Assembly (NCBI GenBank): GCA_018432315.1
Contig: JAHDLB010000016.1
Span: forward strand, 80,869 to 144,868
Length of the DNA: 64,000 bases
Direction of reading: 5' to 3'
Origin: Anaerolineae bacterium
Lineage (GTDB): Bacteria > Chloroflexota > Anaerolineae > Aggregatilineales > Aggregatilineaceae
Shown: piece after piece, positions 7,321 to 16,504 of the stretch
Layout: each line of letters starts with the position of its first letter
Position numbering within the stretch: position 1 is the stretch's first letter
Position numbers and translations under genes: made by a program
The notes under the pieces: generated by a model
Database searches by the model: none
The model's input: the letters and a program-made list of their open reading frames with translations, nothing else
What the model was told of the DNA's origin: nothing

Positions 7321-8418
7321 TTATGCGCCCGGCGCGCCGGCCAACAGCTTGAGCCCGTTGCCGGTCAGCATGACGACCAGCTCGCCTCGCTCGCGGAGGG
7401 CGGGCAGCGCCGCCACCGCCGCCGCGCTGGTTGGCTCGATGACGAAGCCCCGCGCCGTCATGGCCTCGCACGCGGCCAGGATCGCCGCGTTGTCCACGCG
7501 CCGCGCCGCGCCGCCCGTCTCGCGGATGGTCGCCAGGATTTCGCGGCCCCGCACGGCGGGCGTGTTGATCAGGATGCCGTCGGCCACGGAATAGGACGGC
7601 GTCACGGCTTCGGGGGCGTCCGCGCCGCGCTCCCAGGCGCGCACGATCGGGTCGCAGCCGGACGACTGCACGGCCACCATCGCCGGCAGGTGGGCGATCA
7701 GGCCCGCCGCGTGCAGCGCGCGAAAGCCGCGGGCCAGCCCCAGGAACAGGCAGCCCTGGCCCACCGGGCAGATCACCGCGTCCGGGGCGCGCCCGCCGAG
7801 CTGCTCCCAGATTTCCCAGGCCGCGGTCATCTGGCCCAGGATGAAATACGGGCTCCAGGTGTGGCTGGCGTAGGGCGTGGACTTGGCCGCCTCGACACAC
7901 GCCGCCGCCCGGTTGCGCTGCGGCCCATCCACCTCGACCAGCGCCCCGCCGAAGGCCGCGATCAGCGCCTTCTTGCCGGGCAGCGCGTCCGCCGGGATGA
8001 AGATTCGCGCGCGAATGCCGCCCGCGCTGCTGTAGGCGGCGACCGAGGCCCCGGCGTTGCCCGACGAATCCTCGACGACCTCGCCCGCGCCGTGAGCCAG
8101 CAGGTGGCTGATCATCGTCGCGGTGCCGCGATCTTTGTACGAGCCGGTCGGGTTGAGGTATTCGAGCTTGGCGCGGAACGCGATCCCGTCCAGGTGGGCG
8201 TGGGCCAGCGGCGTCATGCCCTCGCCGAGCGATACCCGGCGCTGGACGGGCAGCATCCGCGCATAGCGCCACAGCGACCATTCACGCGGCACGATGGCCC
8301 CCTCGTCGAACGGCGGCAGGCTCTCGATCTCCAGGGGCGCGCCGCACTGCGGGCAGCGCCAGGCCAGCGGGCCGGGCCGGTGCTGGCATTCGGGGCAGAT
8401 CACGCTCGGTGTCGTCAT
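7321..8418 (-). CDS. thrC: Threonine synthase (PLP-dependent)
   Basis: A 365-residue fold-type II PLP enzyme. It begins with a four-Cys zinc ribbon (Cys8, Cys11, Cys22, Cys25), common in archaeal and Chloroflexi threonine synthases. The PLP lysine lies in NPTGSYKDRG (Lys95), followed by the phosphate/substrate loop EDSSGNAGAS and the C-terminal MLTGNGLK. The reaction converts O-phosphohomoserine to threonine in the cytoplasm. Related fold-type II enzymes (cysteine synthase, threonine dehydratase) lack the N-terminal ribbon. No other threonine gene is adjacent. Confidence 0.85.
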   Translation of the reverse strand: MTTPSVICPECQHRPGPLAWRCPQCGAPLEIESLPPFDEGAIVPREWSLWRYARMLPVQRRVSLGEGMTPLAHAHLDGIAFRAKLEYLNPTGSYKDRGTATMISHLLAHGAGEVVEDSSGNAGASVAAYSSAGGIRARIFIPADALPGKKALIAAFGGALVEVDGPQRNRAAACVEAAKSTPYASHTWSPYFILGQMTAAWEIWEQLGGRAPDAVICPVGQGCLFLGLARGFRALHAAGLIAHLPAMVAVQSSGCDPIVRAWERGADAPEAVTPSYSVADGILINTPAVRGREILATIRETGGAARRVDNAAILAACEAMTARGFVIEPTSAAAVAALPALRERGELVVMLTGNGLKLLAGAPGA

Positions 8419-8572
8419 GGCAGGCCTTCGCTTCGGGTGGGTGGGCGGTCACGTGCCGCCGAGTCTACCGCCGGATCGCGCTGCCGACCAGCCTGCCCCC
8501 GGCGGCAGGTGCATTGCATGGCGGCCCGGTTGCGTCTATGATCGAGAATATCGGCCAGACGCGGGGGGTATC

Positions 8573-9592
8573 ATGGGCAAGAAAGACAAATCGTCCAAGA
8601 AGAACAAGCGCAATCCCGGCACCTCGATGACGCTGGGAATCGACCTGGGCGGGACGAAGATCCTGGCCGGGGTGGTCGACGAGCACGGCCACATCCTGGG
8701 CACGGCCAAGCGCAAGACGCGCCCGGAGCGCGGCGTGGACGCCGTGATCGAGCGCATCGCCAGCACGGCGTTCGACGCGGTCGAGGATGCGGGCCTGTCG
8801 ATGGACCTGATCGACGCGGTGGGCATTGGCGCCCCCGGCGTGGCGGACTACAACACCGGCGTGATCGAGTTCGCGCCCAACCTCGCCAACTGGGTGAACG
8901 TGCCGCTCGGCCCGCGCTTGCAAAACCTGCTGGGAACGCCGATTTACGTCGAGAACGACGTGAACGCCGGGACGTTCGGCGCGGCAACCGCCGGGGTGGC
9001 GAAGGGCTTCCGCTCGGTGGTTGGCATCTTCCCCGGCACCGGCATCGGCGGCGGGCTGGTGCTCGATGGGCAGTTGTGGCGCGGGGCGCGGAATGCCGCC
9101 GCCGAGTTCGGGCACATGGTCGTGCTGATCGACGGCCCGCTGTGCGGCTGCGGGCGGCGCGGCTGCATCGAGGCGCTGGCGAGCCGGTCCGCCATCGAGC
9201 GCGACATCGCCGGCGAGCTGCGCGGTGGGCGGCAGAGCCTGGCGACCGAATACACCGACTCCGAGGGGCGGATCACCAGCGGGGCGCTGGCCGAACTGCT
9301 CGACAAGAAAGACGCGCTGGTGACCGAGGTGGTCGGGCGCGCGGCGCGGCACCTGGGCATCTTCACGGCGGCGCTGGTCAACGCCATCGACCCGGAATGC
9401 GTCGTCTATGGCGGCGGGCTGATCGAAGCGTGCGGCAGCTTCATGATGCCGATCATCCGGGGCGCGACGTACCGCTACCTGATCCGCCCGGTGGAGCCGG
9501 AGAACCTGCCCATCTTCGAGGCCATGTTGGGCGACAACGTGGTGCTGGTGGGGGCGGCGATGCTCGCCAACGCCAGCCTCAAGACCCCGTGA
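8573..9592 (+). CDS. ROK-family sugar kinase (glucokinase-like)
   Basis: A 339-residue protein with a Lys-rich leader (residues 2-13), then the ASKHA phosphate-1 loop GIDLGGTK (22-29), a sugar-binding EFGH near 178 and the ROK zinc motif CGCGRRGCIE (about 190-199). All residues expected of an active ROK kinase are visible; glucose or a related hexose is the usual substrate. There is no helix-turn-helix, so it is a kinase and not a ROK repressor. The start ATG 8573 is preceded by a GGGGGG run; the longer upstream frame overlaps the divergent thrC and is not credible. It ends 4 bp from the convergent histidine kinase gene. Confidence 0.9.
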   Translation: MGKKDKSSKKNKRNPGTSMTLGIDLGGTKILAGVVDEHGHILGTAKRKTRPERGVDAVIERIASTAFDAVEDAGLSMDLIDAVGIGAPGVADYNTGVIEFAPNLANWVNVPLGPRLQNLLGTPIYVENDVNAGTFGAATAGVAKGFRSVVGIFPGTGIGGGLVLDGQLWRGARNAAAEFGHMVVLIDGPLCGCGRRGCIEALASRSAIERDIAGELRGGRQSLATEYTDSEGRITSGALAELLDKKDALVTEVVGRAARHLGIFTAALVNAIDPECVVYGGGLIEACGSFMMPIIRGATYRYLIRPVEPENLPIFEAMLGDNVVLVGAAMLANASLKTP

Positions 9593-9596
9593 GCGG

Positions 9597-12182
9597 CTAG
9601 CTGGGGCGCTCTTTCTTCGCCAGGTCCGACAGGTCGAGCCGGACGGTCGACTGCGCGGGCGCTTTGCGGGGCGGGCGCAAGCCGAGCGGCAGGAACAGCC
9701 GGAACGTGCTCCCCTTGTCGAGGGCGCTGTCGACCGAAACGTGGCCGCCGTGCGCCTGCGCGATCGTCCTGACGAGGCTCAGGCCCAGCCCGGTCCCCGG
9801 AATGTGGCGCGTGCGCCGGTCCTGCACGCGGAAGAACTGGTCGAAGACGTAAGGCAGACTCTCGGCGGGCATCCCGTAGCCCGTGTCTTTGACCTCGATC
9901 ACGGCGTAGTCGTCCGCTATCTTCAGCGTGACGTCGATGCGCCCCCCGGCGGGCGTGTATTTGATCGCGTTGCTGATCAGGTTGTCGATGGCCTGCCCGA
10001 CCAGCACCGAGTGCCCCATGAGGAGCTGGGCTGGCGCGCTGAGCTCGTGGTACGCCAGCGCGATCGCGTGCTGGCGGGCTTTGTCCTCGTTGCGCTGGAC
10101 GACACCCTCCACCAGGCTGGAAAGCCGGTACGGCTTGGCCGACTCCTCGCCGAGCGACTGCGCCATTTCCAGGTCCACCACATCCTGAATGAGCTGCTCC
10201 ATCCGGTCGAGGCTGTTGATGATCATGCTGCGCAGTTGATCGCGCTGATCGGGCGGGATGTCCGGCTCGTCGACCAGGTCCATCGAGCCGCGCGCCAGCC
10301 CCAGCGGGTTGCGCAGGTCGTGCGAGAGGATGTGGATCATGTCGGATTTCAGCCGGTCGAGCCGCCGCAGTTCGGACACGTCCTGCCCGACGGCAACGTA
10401 GCGGTCGATGGTGCCGTCGGACTTGGTGATCGGCGCGATGCGTACCAGGTATTCGCCGATTTCACCGAGATTGACGTCGATGATGGCGTCGGGTTTATCC
10501 AGCGTGATCTCCCGATCCGGCATCCACTGGCGCAGCAGGTCCGCGACGCGGTGGTTCAGCACGTCCTTGACCTTGATGTTCAGCCGCTTGAGCACGGCCT
10601 GGGCTTCGGGGTTGAGCATCAGCACGCGCCCGTGAATGTCGCACACGGCCACGCCCGCCGCCGTGTGATCGAGGATGGCGCGGAGCTGCTGGCGGTCCTG
10701 CTGGATCGTCTCGTGGAGCTGGGCCTTGGCGATGGCGGTGGCGGCCTGGGGCGCGAGCATCATCAGCACGTCGAGGTCGTCCTGAATCTCGTCCTGGTTG
10801 GCGTTCGTCTTGATGACCTGCAGCACGCCCAGCACGGTCCGCCGGTAGTCGAGCGGGACGCCGTACAGGATGGCCCCTTCGGGCAGCGACTGCTTCATGG
10901 CGGGCCGGGCCTGCTCCCACTCGCCGTAATTGGTCACCACGCTGGGCTTGCCGCTGCGCGCGATCATGCCCGCCTGGCCCTCGCCCGCGTTCACGCGCGT
11001 GCCGATGGCGCGCGTGTGTTCCATGTTCAGGTGGTGCGCCGCGCTCACCGTCAGGCTGCCGTCCGGCTGGACCAGCAGCAGCACGCCCGTCTGGGCCGCG
11101 ACCAGCCGGACGGCCTCTTCGACGATCCGGCTCAGCACGGCGTCGAGCGTCAGGTCTTCGGCGATCAGGCGCGCGACCTTGCTCACCGCCTGCTGGCGTT
11201 GTTCGGCCCGGTTGAGGCGCAGATACAGCCGCATGTTCCGGACCGCCGTCGCCACCTGCGAGGCGAACAGCCGCCCCAACTGGAGATGCGCGCCGTGGAA
11301 CTGGTTGGGCTGCTGCGAGAACAGCGCGACGAACCCGATCAACTGCTGGTCGATGGTCAGCGGCAGCCGCATGTACGACTGGGCGCCGGCAGCCTCCGCC
11401 TCGCGCACGCGGGGCGCGGACGCCTGGGCGTCCCGTGGGCGCTCGCGCAGCAGCACTTCGTCGCCCAGGTAGATCGGGCGCTCCTCAGCCGAGCAGGCGG
11501 CCAGGTACGCCCGGCACACGTCCAGAAACGTGCCGGGCACGCCCAGGTCGAGCGCGTCCGACAGGTCGGTGTATTGCGCGTCGGTGAGCAGCACGGCGAT
11601 GTCGTCGGCGTCGACGGCGATGCGGGCGACGGCGTGCAGATCCCCCAGAATGTCGCCCTCGTCCGCCGTGCGCCCGATGGTGAACGACGCCTGGACCAGC
11701 CCTTCCAGGTGGCGCAGGCGCTCTTGCAGCTTGTCCGGCGCTTCCTGGGCGGCGGAATCGTGGCGCGGGCCGGGCGCGGCCAGCCGGCGCGTGGTTTCGG
11801 TCGTGAGGTGTTGGAGCGCAGCGATCAACTCGTGGTGGGATGTGGTGACCGGCAGCACGCGGTCGATCTCCGGGTGGGTCGCGTCGGGGTGGTCGCCATT
11901 GGCGGGCACCAGCGCCAGCACGCCGGTGTGTGGGGCCAGGTCGCGGATCGCGCGCAGCAGCGAGTCGAGATCGCTGTCGAGCCAGGCCAGGTCGAGGACG
12001 ACGCAGGCCGCGAGGTTCTGCCGGAGCGCGTGCAGCAGGGCCGTGGGACCGGTGACGTGATACACCTCGGCCAGCGGCCAGATCGCCTCAAGCAGGGCAG
12101 AATGCCCGCCCAGCCAGATGAAGGTACAGACTGGCGACGGTGGCTCCTGTCCTGCTAGTACGGCCTTGTCAGAGTGACTCAT
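9597..12182 (-). CDS. Multidomain sensor histidine kinase (REC-like, GAF-GAF-PAS-HisKA-HATPase)
   Basis: An 861-residue cytoplasmic sensor with no membrane segments. Residues 20-130 look like a degenerate receiver domain. Two GAF domains follow (about 165-320 and 335-485), then a PAS domain (about 505-610, ILDHTAAGVAVCDIHGRVLM). The HisKA H-box is SHDLRNPLG (about 620), and the ATPase has NAIKYTP (N box, about 739), VKDTGYGMP (G1) and GTGLGLSLVRTIA (G2, about 796). No response regulator is encoded next to it, so the partner is elsewhere. It is divergent from the Bax-inhibitor-1 gene across a 441-bp region; an extended -10 promoter lies upstream. Confidence 0.9.
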   Translation of the reverse strand: MSHSDKAVLAGQEPPSPVCTFIWLGGHSALLEAIWPLAEVYHVTGPTALLHALRQNLAACVVLDLAWLDSDLDSLLRAIRDLAPHTGVLALVPANGDHPDATHPEIDRVLPVTTSHHELIAALQHLTTETTRRLAAPGPRHDSAAQEAPDKLQERLRHLEGLVQASFTIGRTADEGDILGDLHAVARIAVDADDIAVLLTDAQYTDLSDALDLGVPGTFLDVCRAYLAACSAEERPIYLGDEVLLRERPRDAQASAPRVREAEAAGAQSYMRLPLTIDQQLIGFVALFSQQPNQFHGAHLQLGRLFASQVATAVRNMRLYLRLNRAEQRQQAVSKVARLIAEDLTLDAVLSRIVEEAVRLVAAQTGVLLLVQPDGSLTVSAAHHLNMEHTRAIGTRVNAGEGQAGMIARSGKPSVVTNYGEWEQARPAMKQSLPEGAILYGVPLDYRRTVLGVLQVIKTNANQDEIQDDLDVLMMLAPQAATAIAKAQLHETIQQDRQQLRAILDHTAAGVAVCDIHGRVLMLNPEAQAVLKRLNIKVKDVLNHRVADLLRQWMPDREITLDKPDAIIDVNLGEIGEYLVRIAPITKSDGTIDRYVAVGQDVSELRRLDRLKSDMIHILSHDLRNPLGLARGSMDLVDEPDIPPDQRDQLRSMIINSLDRMEQLIQDVVDLEMAQSLGEESAKPYRLSSLVEGVVQRNEDKARQHAIALAYHELSAPAQLLMGHSVLVGQAIDNLISNAIKYTPAGGRIDVTLKIADDYAVIEVKDTGYGMPAESLPYVFDQFFRVQDRRTRHIPGTGLGLSLVRTIAQAHGGHVSVDSALDKGSTFRLFLPLGLRPPRKAPAQSTVRLDLSDLAKKERPS

Positions 12183-12290
12183 ATATGGTCTCGCCCGCTA
12201 ATAGGACCAGACAAACAAGGGCAAGAGGACCGGCAAGGATGTGTTATTTGTGATGCTCCGTCTTCCCGTCATACCCCCCACGGTGCGCCT

Positions 12291-12299
12291 AGTATACCA
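12291..12299 (-). promoter_or_regulatory. Extended -10 promoter for the histidine kinase gene
   Basis: On the minus strand TGGTATACT forms an extended -10 box (TG-n-TATACT) about 110 nt upstream of the kinase start. No recognisable -35 precedes it, as is usual for extended -10 promoters. Confidence 0.45.
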
Positions 12300-12320
12300 T
12301 GATCGAGCGGCTGGCTGGCT

Positions 12321-12339
12321 TTCCTAACTGATTCCTAAC
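12321..12339. repeat. TTCCTAAC direct repeat, 11-bp period
   Basis: Two identical TTCCTAAC octamers (12321-12328 and 12332-12339) are spaced by one helical turn in the middle of the divergent region. The layout is typical of an activator or response-regulator site. The bound protein is unknown. Confidence 0.4.
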
Positions 12340-12531
12340 GTGCCGCGTGTGATGCGCACCGCGCAGGTCGTCCGATGGCTGAGCGATGGACGAAAAGAGC
12401 TGGACCCACCCCTGGCTTGTCCTATGCCATCTCCCTTAATGGTAACTCTATCTAGTCTTAATTAAAATGGGATAAAACTCTGTCAGTATTTTGTGTTGCT
12501 GGGTGTCCGTTCCGGTGACCGGCGCGGCGAA

Positions 12532-12586
12532 TTTACGAAAAGTTTACGTCTGCGCGTGGCGTAAATGGTCGCGCCGCAGGTATAAT
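12532..12586 (+). promoter_or_regulatory. TTTACG repeats and TATAAT box upstream of the Bax-inhibitor-1 gene
   Basis: TTTACG occurs at 12532-12537 and 12543-12548 (11-bp period), with its inverted copy CGTAAA at 12560-12565. A TATAAT at 12581-12586, 38 nt before the ATG, is the likely -10. No good -35 is present, and the repeats occupy that place, suggesting activator-dependent transcription. The rest of 12183-12623 shows no gene. Confidence 0.5.
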
Positions 12587-12623
12587 CTGGACAGGTTATC
12601 TTCGGTGTAGGAGTGCAGTCGAA

Positions 12624-13331
12624 ATGGATATTTACCGGCCACAACCTCAAGCTTCAGCGTTAGGCGAGCGCATCAACATGCGCCAGGTGATGCAGCAGGT
12701 CTATCTGTGGATGACGATCGGCCTGATCACCAGCGCAGTCGTCGCCGGCTTTTTTGCCACGACCGGCCTCACGGAGGCGCTGGCCCCCGTGTTGATGATT
12801 TTGATGTTGGCGCAAGTCGGGATGGTCTGGTACCTCGCGGCCCGGCTGACCCGGATCAGCCCGGAGCGCGCCACCACGTTGTTCATGGTCTACGCGGCGC
12901 TCAATGGCGCGACGCTGTCCACCGTGTTCTATTGGGCCAGCCTGTCGAATATCGCGGTGGCGTTGTTCGCCACGGGCGCGATGTTCGCGGCGATGAGCAT
13001 CATCGGCTATACGACCGAGATCGACCTGTCCCGCTTCGGCGGCATCCTCCTGATGGGGCTGATCGGGCTGATCGTGGCGAGCGTCGTCAACCTGTTCCTG
13101 GCGAGCTCGGCGCTCTACTGGCTGATCACCTACGCGGGCGTGGCCCTGTTCATCGCCCTGACCGTGTACGATACCCAGTGGATCAAGCGCCAGGCCGAGA
13201 GGTTGGAGTTCCAGGGCGTGAGCAGCGGCGCGGCAGCCGTGCGCCAGGTCGCGATCATCGGCGCGCTCAAGCTCTACCTGGACTTCGTGAACCTGTTCCT
13301 GTACATCCTGCGCATCGTCAACAACCGCTAA
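12624..13331 (+). CDS. Bax inhibitor-1/YccA family membrane protein
   Basis: A 235-residue integral membrane protein with seven predicted hydrophobic segments, a short N-terminal cytoplasmic part (MDIYRPQPQ) and the family hallmark near the end, VYDTQWIKRQ followed by ALKLYLDFVNLFLYILRI. Members of this family (TMBIM/YccA/YetJ) form pH-sensitive calcium leak channels or modulate membrane proteases. Length and topology are normal. Repeats and a TATAAT box upstream suggest regulated expression. It stands alone as a transcription unit. Confidence 0.92.
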   Translation: MDIYRPQPQASALGERINMRQVMQQVYLWMTIGLITSAVVAGFFATTGLTEALAPVLMILMLAQVGMVWYLAARLTRISPERATTLFMVYAALNGATLSTVFYWASLSNIAVALFATGAMFAAMSIIGYTTEIDLSRFGGILLMGLIGLIVASVVNLFLASSALYWLITYAGVALFIALTVYDTQWIKRQAERLEFQGVSSGAAAVRQVAIIGALKLYLDFVNLFLYILRIVNNR

Positions 13332-13358
13332 CGCGGTTGCGCGCCGTGCGAATTTGGT

Positions 13359-13390
13359 GAGGCGGGCGTCCGGACCCGGGCGCCTGCCTC
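13359..13390 (+). terminator. Stem-loop after the Bax-inhibitor-1 gene
   Basis: Arms GAGGCGGGCG and CGCCTGCCTC form ten pairs (one G-U) with a 12-nt loop, 28 nt after the stop. No T-run follows directly, so termination strength is uncertain. Confidence 0.4.
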
Positions 13391-13544
13391 GCTGTGTGCC
13401 GGCGGCGCATTGTAAAAAACTGTCAAAAACGCCCCCAAACCGCGACATCCCCGCGTATCGTGCGGTATAGTGAATGAAGCCGGTGTGCCGGAAACGCGCG
13501 TCCCGAACCACCGGCTGCGTACCATGGGGTTGGGGAGGTGACCT

Positions 13545-15293
13545 GTGAATCGATGGACAACACTGGCCCGCGCGGGCGCGATCGCCGGACTGCTGCTCGT
13601 GTCGCTCGTCCCGGCGGCGCTCGACGCGGCGGGCTCGCCGCCCGCTGCCGGACCGGCCCTCCTCCAGACCTCTCCCGACCAGGTCATCATGCGCTACCAG
13701 CCCGATACCCCCTACGCCGACGTCGCGAACGCCGTCCGGGCGCAGGGCGGGAGCATCGTCGAGCATATCCCGCAGCTCAACGCCGTCGTCGTGCAGCTCC
13801 CGACCGGGCCAATCGGGCCGCTGTCCGCGCAGAGCGCGGGCGAGCCTGAAGGCCCCTTCGTGCACGTCGAGCCGAACCGCCTGCGATATCCCACCCTCGA
13901 CCCGAATGATCCCTATTACGCGCCCACCGGCAGCGATCCGCGCCAGTGGGGGCTGGAGCGCATCAACGCGCCCGCCGCCTGGGACGTGGCGAAGGGCCAG
14001 GGCGCCGTGATCGCCGTGCTCGATACGGGCGTGGACCTCGACCATCCCGACCTGGAGGCCAACCTGCTGCAAGGCTATGACCTGGTGGGCAAGGACAACC
14101 GGCCCCAGGATGCGGGCGTGGCGCGCGGCCACGGGTCGCACGTCGCCGGAATCGCCAACGCCGTCACCGACAACGCGACCGGCATCGCGGGCGTGGCCTG
14201 GGACGCGAAGACGCTGCCGGTGCGTGTGGTCAATTTGCAGGGCTTTGCCACGGCGGCCAACATCGCCGGGGGGATCGTCTGGGCGACCGATCACGGCGCG
14301 AACGTGATCAACCTGAGCCTGGGCGCGCCGGGGTGGATGAAGATCGAGCGCGACGCGGTGAACTATGCCGCTGCGCGCGGCGTGGTCGTGGTGGCGTCGG
14401 CGGGGAATGACCAGGCAGAGCGCGATTATTATCCCGCCTCGTACGACCACGTGATCAGCGTCGCCGCCACGCGCCAGGATGACGTCGTCACGTATTATTC
14501 GAACATGAGCGAGTACGTCGACGTGGCCGCGCCGGGCGGCGGCAATTACTATGGGGATCCGGCGTCGAACATCTGGAGCACGGTCGATGGCGGCGGCTAC
14601 GGCTACAAGGCCGGCACGTCGATGGCGACGCCGCACGTCGCCGGGGTGGCCGCGCTGGTCTGGTCGGCGGGCCACGCCACCACGCCCCAGCAAGTGACCG
14701 AGGCGATCCTGTGCAGCGCGCTCGATCGCGGTGCTGCCGGGTACGACACGTCCTACGGCTACGGGCTGGTCCAGGCCGACGCCGCCGTGACGTACGATCC
14801 GGCGCTGGCCGCGTCGTGCCTGCCGTCGGTGCCGCACGACGATTTCGACGACGCGCGCGCCATCGACACGTTCCCCTACGCCGACTCGATCGATACGACC
14901 TACGCGACGTCGTGGGAGGACGACCCGGTTTTCTGCGAGGGAGACGGCTCGCGGACGGTGTGGTACCGCTTCACTGCCGAAGAGAGCGGCGCCCTGACGG
15001 TGAGCACGGCGGGCAGCACGTACGACACGGTGCTGGGCGTGTACACGGGATCGCGCGGCAGGCTGAACCAGCGCGCGTGCAACAACGACTACGCGGGGAC
15101 GGCGTCCCAGGTGCGGACGAACGTCTTCAAGGGCGAGACGGTGCACGTGGCGGTGTCGTCCTACGGCCACGACGACCTGCCGCCCGACACGGTCTACCGG
15201 GGCACGCTGGCGATCAGCGCGACGTTCGAACTGTACCCGGCGCCCGGCTGTCACGTCCTGGAGAACGGCGTCGTTGTCTGCACGGCGGAGTGA
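13545..15293 (+). CDS. Secreted S8 subtilisin-like serine protease
   Basis: A 582-residue preproprotein. It has a signal peptide (residues 1-28), a fervidolysin-like propeptide (about 44-90), and a catalytic domain with Asp160 in VLDTGVDLDHPD, His196 in GHGSHVAG and Ser near 359 in GTSMATPHVAG. A C-terminal pre-peptidase-like beta-sandwich follows (about 425-560). The triad is complete, so it should be active outside the cell. The start is GTG with GGGGAGGTG upstream. The last 20 residues carry two Cys (GC ... VVC) and resemble the C-terminus of the secreted protein encoded at 25223-26503, possibly a surface tag. The preceding intergenic region has TATAGT at 13466-13471 as a plausible -10. 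Confidence 0.93.
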   Translation: MNRWTTLARAGAIAGLLLVSLVPAALDAAGSPPAAGPALLQTSPDQVIMRYQPDTPYADVANAVRAQGGSIVEHIPQLNAVVVQLPTGPIGPLSAQSAGEPEGPFVHVEPNRLRYPTLDPNDPYYAPTGSDPRQWGLERINAPAAWDVAKGQGAVIAVLDTGVDLDHPDLEANLLQGYDLVGKDNRPQDAGVARGHGSHVAGIANAVTDNATGIAGVAWDAKTLPVRVVNLQGFATAANIAGGIVWATDHGANVINLSLGAPGWMKIERDAVNYAAARGVVVVASAGNDQAERDYYPASYDHVISVAATRQDDVVTYYSNMSEYVDVAAPGGGNYYGDPASNIWSTVDGGGYGYKAGTSMATPHVAGVAALVWSAGHATTPQQVTEAILCSALDRGAAGYDTSYGYGLVQADAAVTYDPALAASCLPSVPHDDFDDARAIDTFPYADSIDTTYATSWEDDPVFCEGDGSRTVWYRFTAEESGALTVSTAGSTYDTVLGVYTGSRGRLNQRACNNDYAGTASQVRTNVFKGETVHVAVSSYGHDDLPPDTVYRGTLAISATFELYPAPGCHVLENGVVVCTAE

Positions 15294-15299
15294 GGGCGA

Positions 15300-16277
15300 T
15301 CACAGCTCGCGGGCGTCGACGTAGATCGGCGTGTCCTGCCATTCCGGCGTCCAGCCCGGCTTGAGCGATTTGAACACCATCCAGTAGTCCATCTGCTTGT
15401 ACGCTTCCGAGAAGAAGAAGATGGGAACGCGGTCCATGCGGTCGATCAGCAGGGTGAGCTTGCTCACGTTGCTGGTGACGGCGAGATCGCGCAGCGTGTC
15501 GAACACGGACTGCAGCAGCGCCGGGCTGTGAATCCCGACCTCGTCGAACAGGCGCAGGCTCTTTTCACCGCGCCGCTGCATCTCCTCCTCGCTGAGAAAG
15601 GGCAGCTCTGCCGGCCACTGCTGGAAGACGAAGCTCTGGTCGAACAGGCTCATCCCGGCGAACTTCGCGTTGCCCAGGTCCACCGACCACCGCTCGAAGC
15701 CGAAATCCTTGACGCGCTCCGCCACATCCGGCACGTACAGGTCGCGCGAGCTGTGGACCGCGGCGACCAGGTCGTGATCGCTGGCCGGGTCGCCGGTGTG
15801 GCGCGGCATCCAGTCCGGCACGTCGAAGGCGGGGAAGGGCTGGAAGACCAGCAGCAGAATCTGGCGCAGGCGCTGGTAGCCGAGCTTGGCGAACAGCTTG
15901 AGCGAGGGCACGTTCGAGGCAACGATGTGCGCGTACACGCCGTCCACGCCGCGCCCGATCAGCACGTCGTCGATCGCGTTCAGCAGGCTCAGGCCGATGC
16001 CGTGACGGCGCAGCGCGGGGGTGGTGCGCACGTCGAACACGTAGCCCAGCGACACCGGCTGCCCGCCGACCTGGGTGCGCTTGACGATGACCGCCGCCAC
16101 GCCGACGATCGCGCCGTCGTGCTCGGCCACCAGGAGCTGGTGATCGGGAAAGAGCGCGGCGCGGTCGATGAAGCGCCGCCGGTAGTGGACGAACGGCTCG
16201 GGCAGGCCGCGCGGGCATAGCCGTTCCAGGTCCATCAGTACGGGGTCATCTTCGGGCCGGTAGAAGCGAATGTGCAT
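15300..16277 (-). CDS. GNAT-family N-acetyltransferase
   Basis: A 325-residue protein whose N-terminal 150 residues form a GNAT fold. Motif D/A is seen as GYVFDVRTTPALRRHGIG, with the acetyl-CoA pyrophosphate loop RRHGIG, followed by the motif B helix around NVPSLKLFAKLGYQRLR. The C-terminal 170 residues have no recognised domain and contain conserved-looking Trp/Phe-rich segments; they may form a second, degenerate GNAT domain. The substrate is unknown. It converges on the subtilase gene with only 6 bp between stops. The start is ATG without a strong ribosome binding site. Confidence 0.85.
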   Translation of the reverse strand: MHIRFYRPEDDPVLMDLERLCPRGLPEPFVHYRRRFIDRAALFPDHQLLVAEHDGAIVGVAAVIVKRTQVGGQPVSLGYVFDVRTTPALRRHGIGLSLLNAIDDVLIGRGVDGVYAHIVASNVPSLKLFAKLGYQRLRQILLLVFQPFPAFDVPDWMPRHTGDPASDHDLVAAVHSSRDLYVPDVAERVKDFGFERWSVDLGNAKFAGMSLFDQSFVFQQWPAELPFLSEEEMQRRGEKSLRLFDEVGIHSPALLQSVFDTLRDLAVTSNVSKLTLLIDRMDRVPIFFFSEAYKQMDYWMVFKSLKPGWTPEWQDTPIYVDAREL

Positions 16278-16469
16278 GTGTCGGTGTGTGTTTAGGACAG
16301 GACCAGGCGCTAATTCATCCTATCTTAATACGAAGTTCAGCATATTCACAACTCGCCGCGATCCGTCAAAACGCCATCCGGACAATCGCGCGCCGGTCAT
16401 CCGGATCGCGCCCGGCAGAGGCTGGCTCGCAAAGAGATAACGAAGCCCAAACGATTCGTTAAACCTCAA

Positions 16470-16498
16470 TTCGCCAAACCGCCAAATTTCCCTATAAT
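16470..16498 (+). promoter_or_regulatory. Promoter candidate upstream of a structured region
   Basis: A perfect TATAAT (16493-16498) with a weak -35 (TTCGCC, 16470-16475) at 17-bp spacing. Transcription would start near 16505, just before three consecutive hairpins. A second possible -10, TATACT, is at 16674-16679. Confidence 0.5.
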
Positions 16499-16504
16499 TG
16501 ACGT

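Noticed and set aside
8294..8572. 93-residue N-terminal extension of the ROK kinase
   Set aside because: It overlaps the divergent thrC gene and has no family resemblance; ATG 8573 directly precedes the Lys-rich leader and phosphate loop.
12368..12450. Short ORF in the kinase/Bax-inhibitor intergenic region (starting MAERWTKRAG)
   Set aside because: No ribosome binding site and no recognisable sequence; chance frame.
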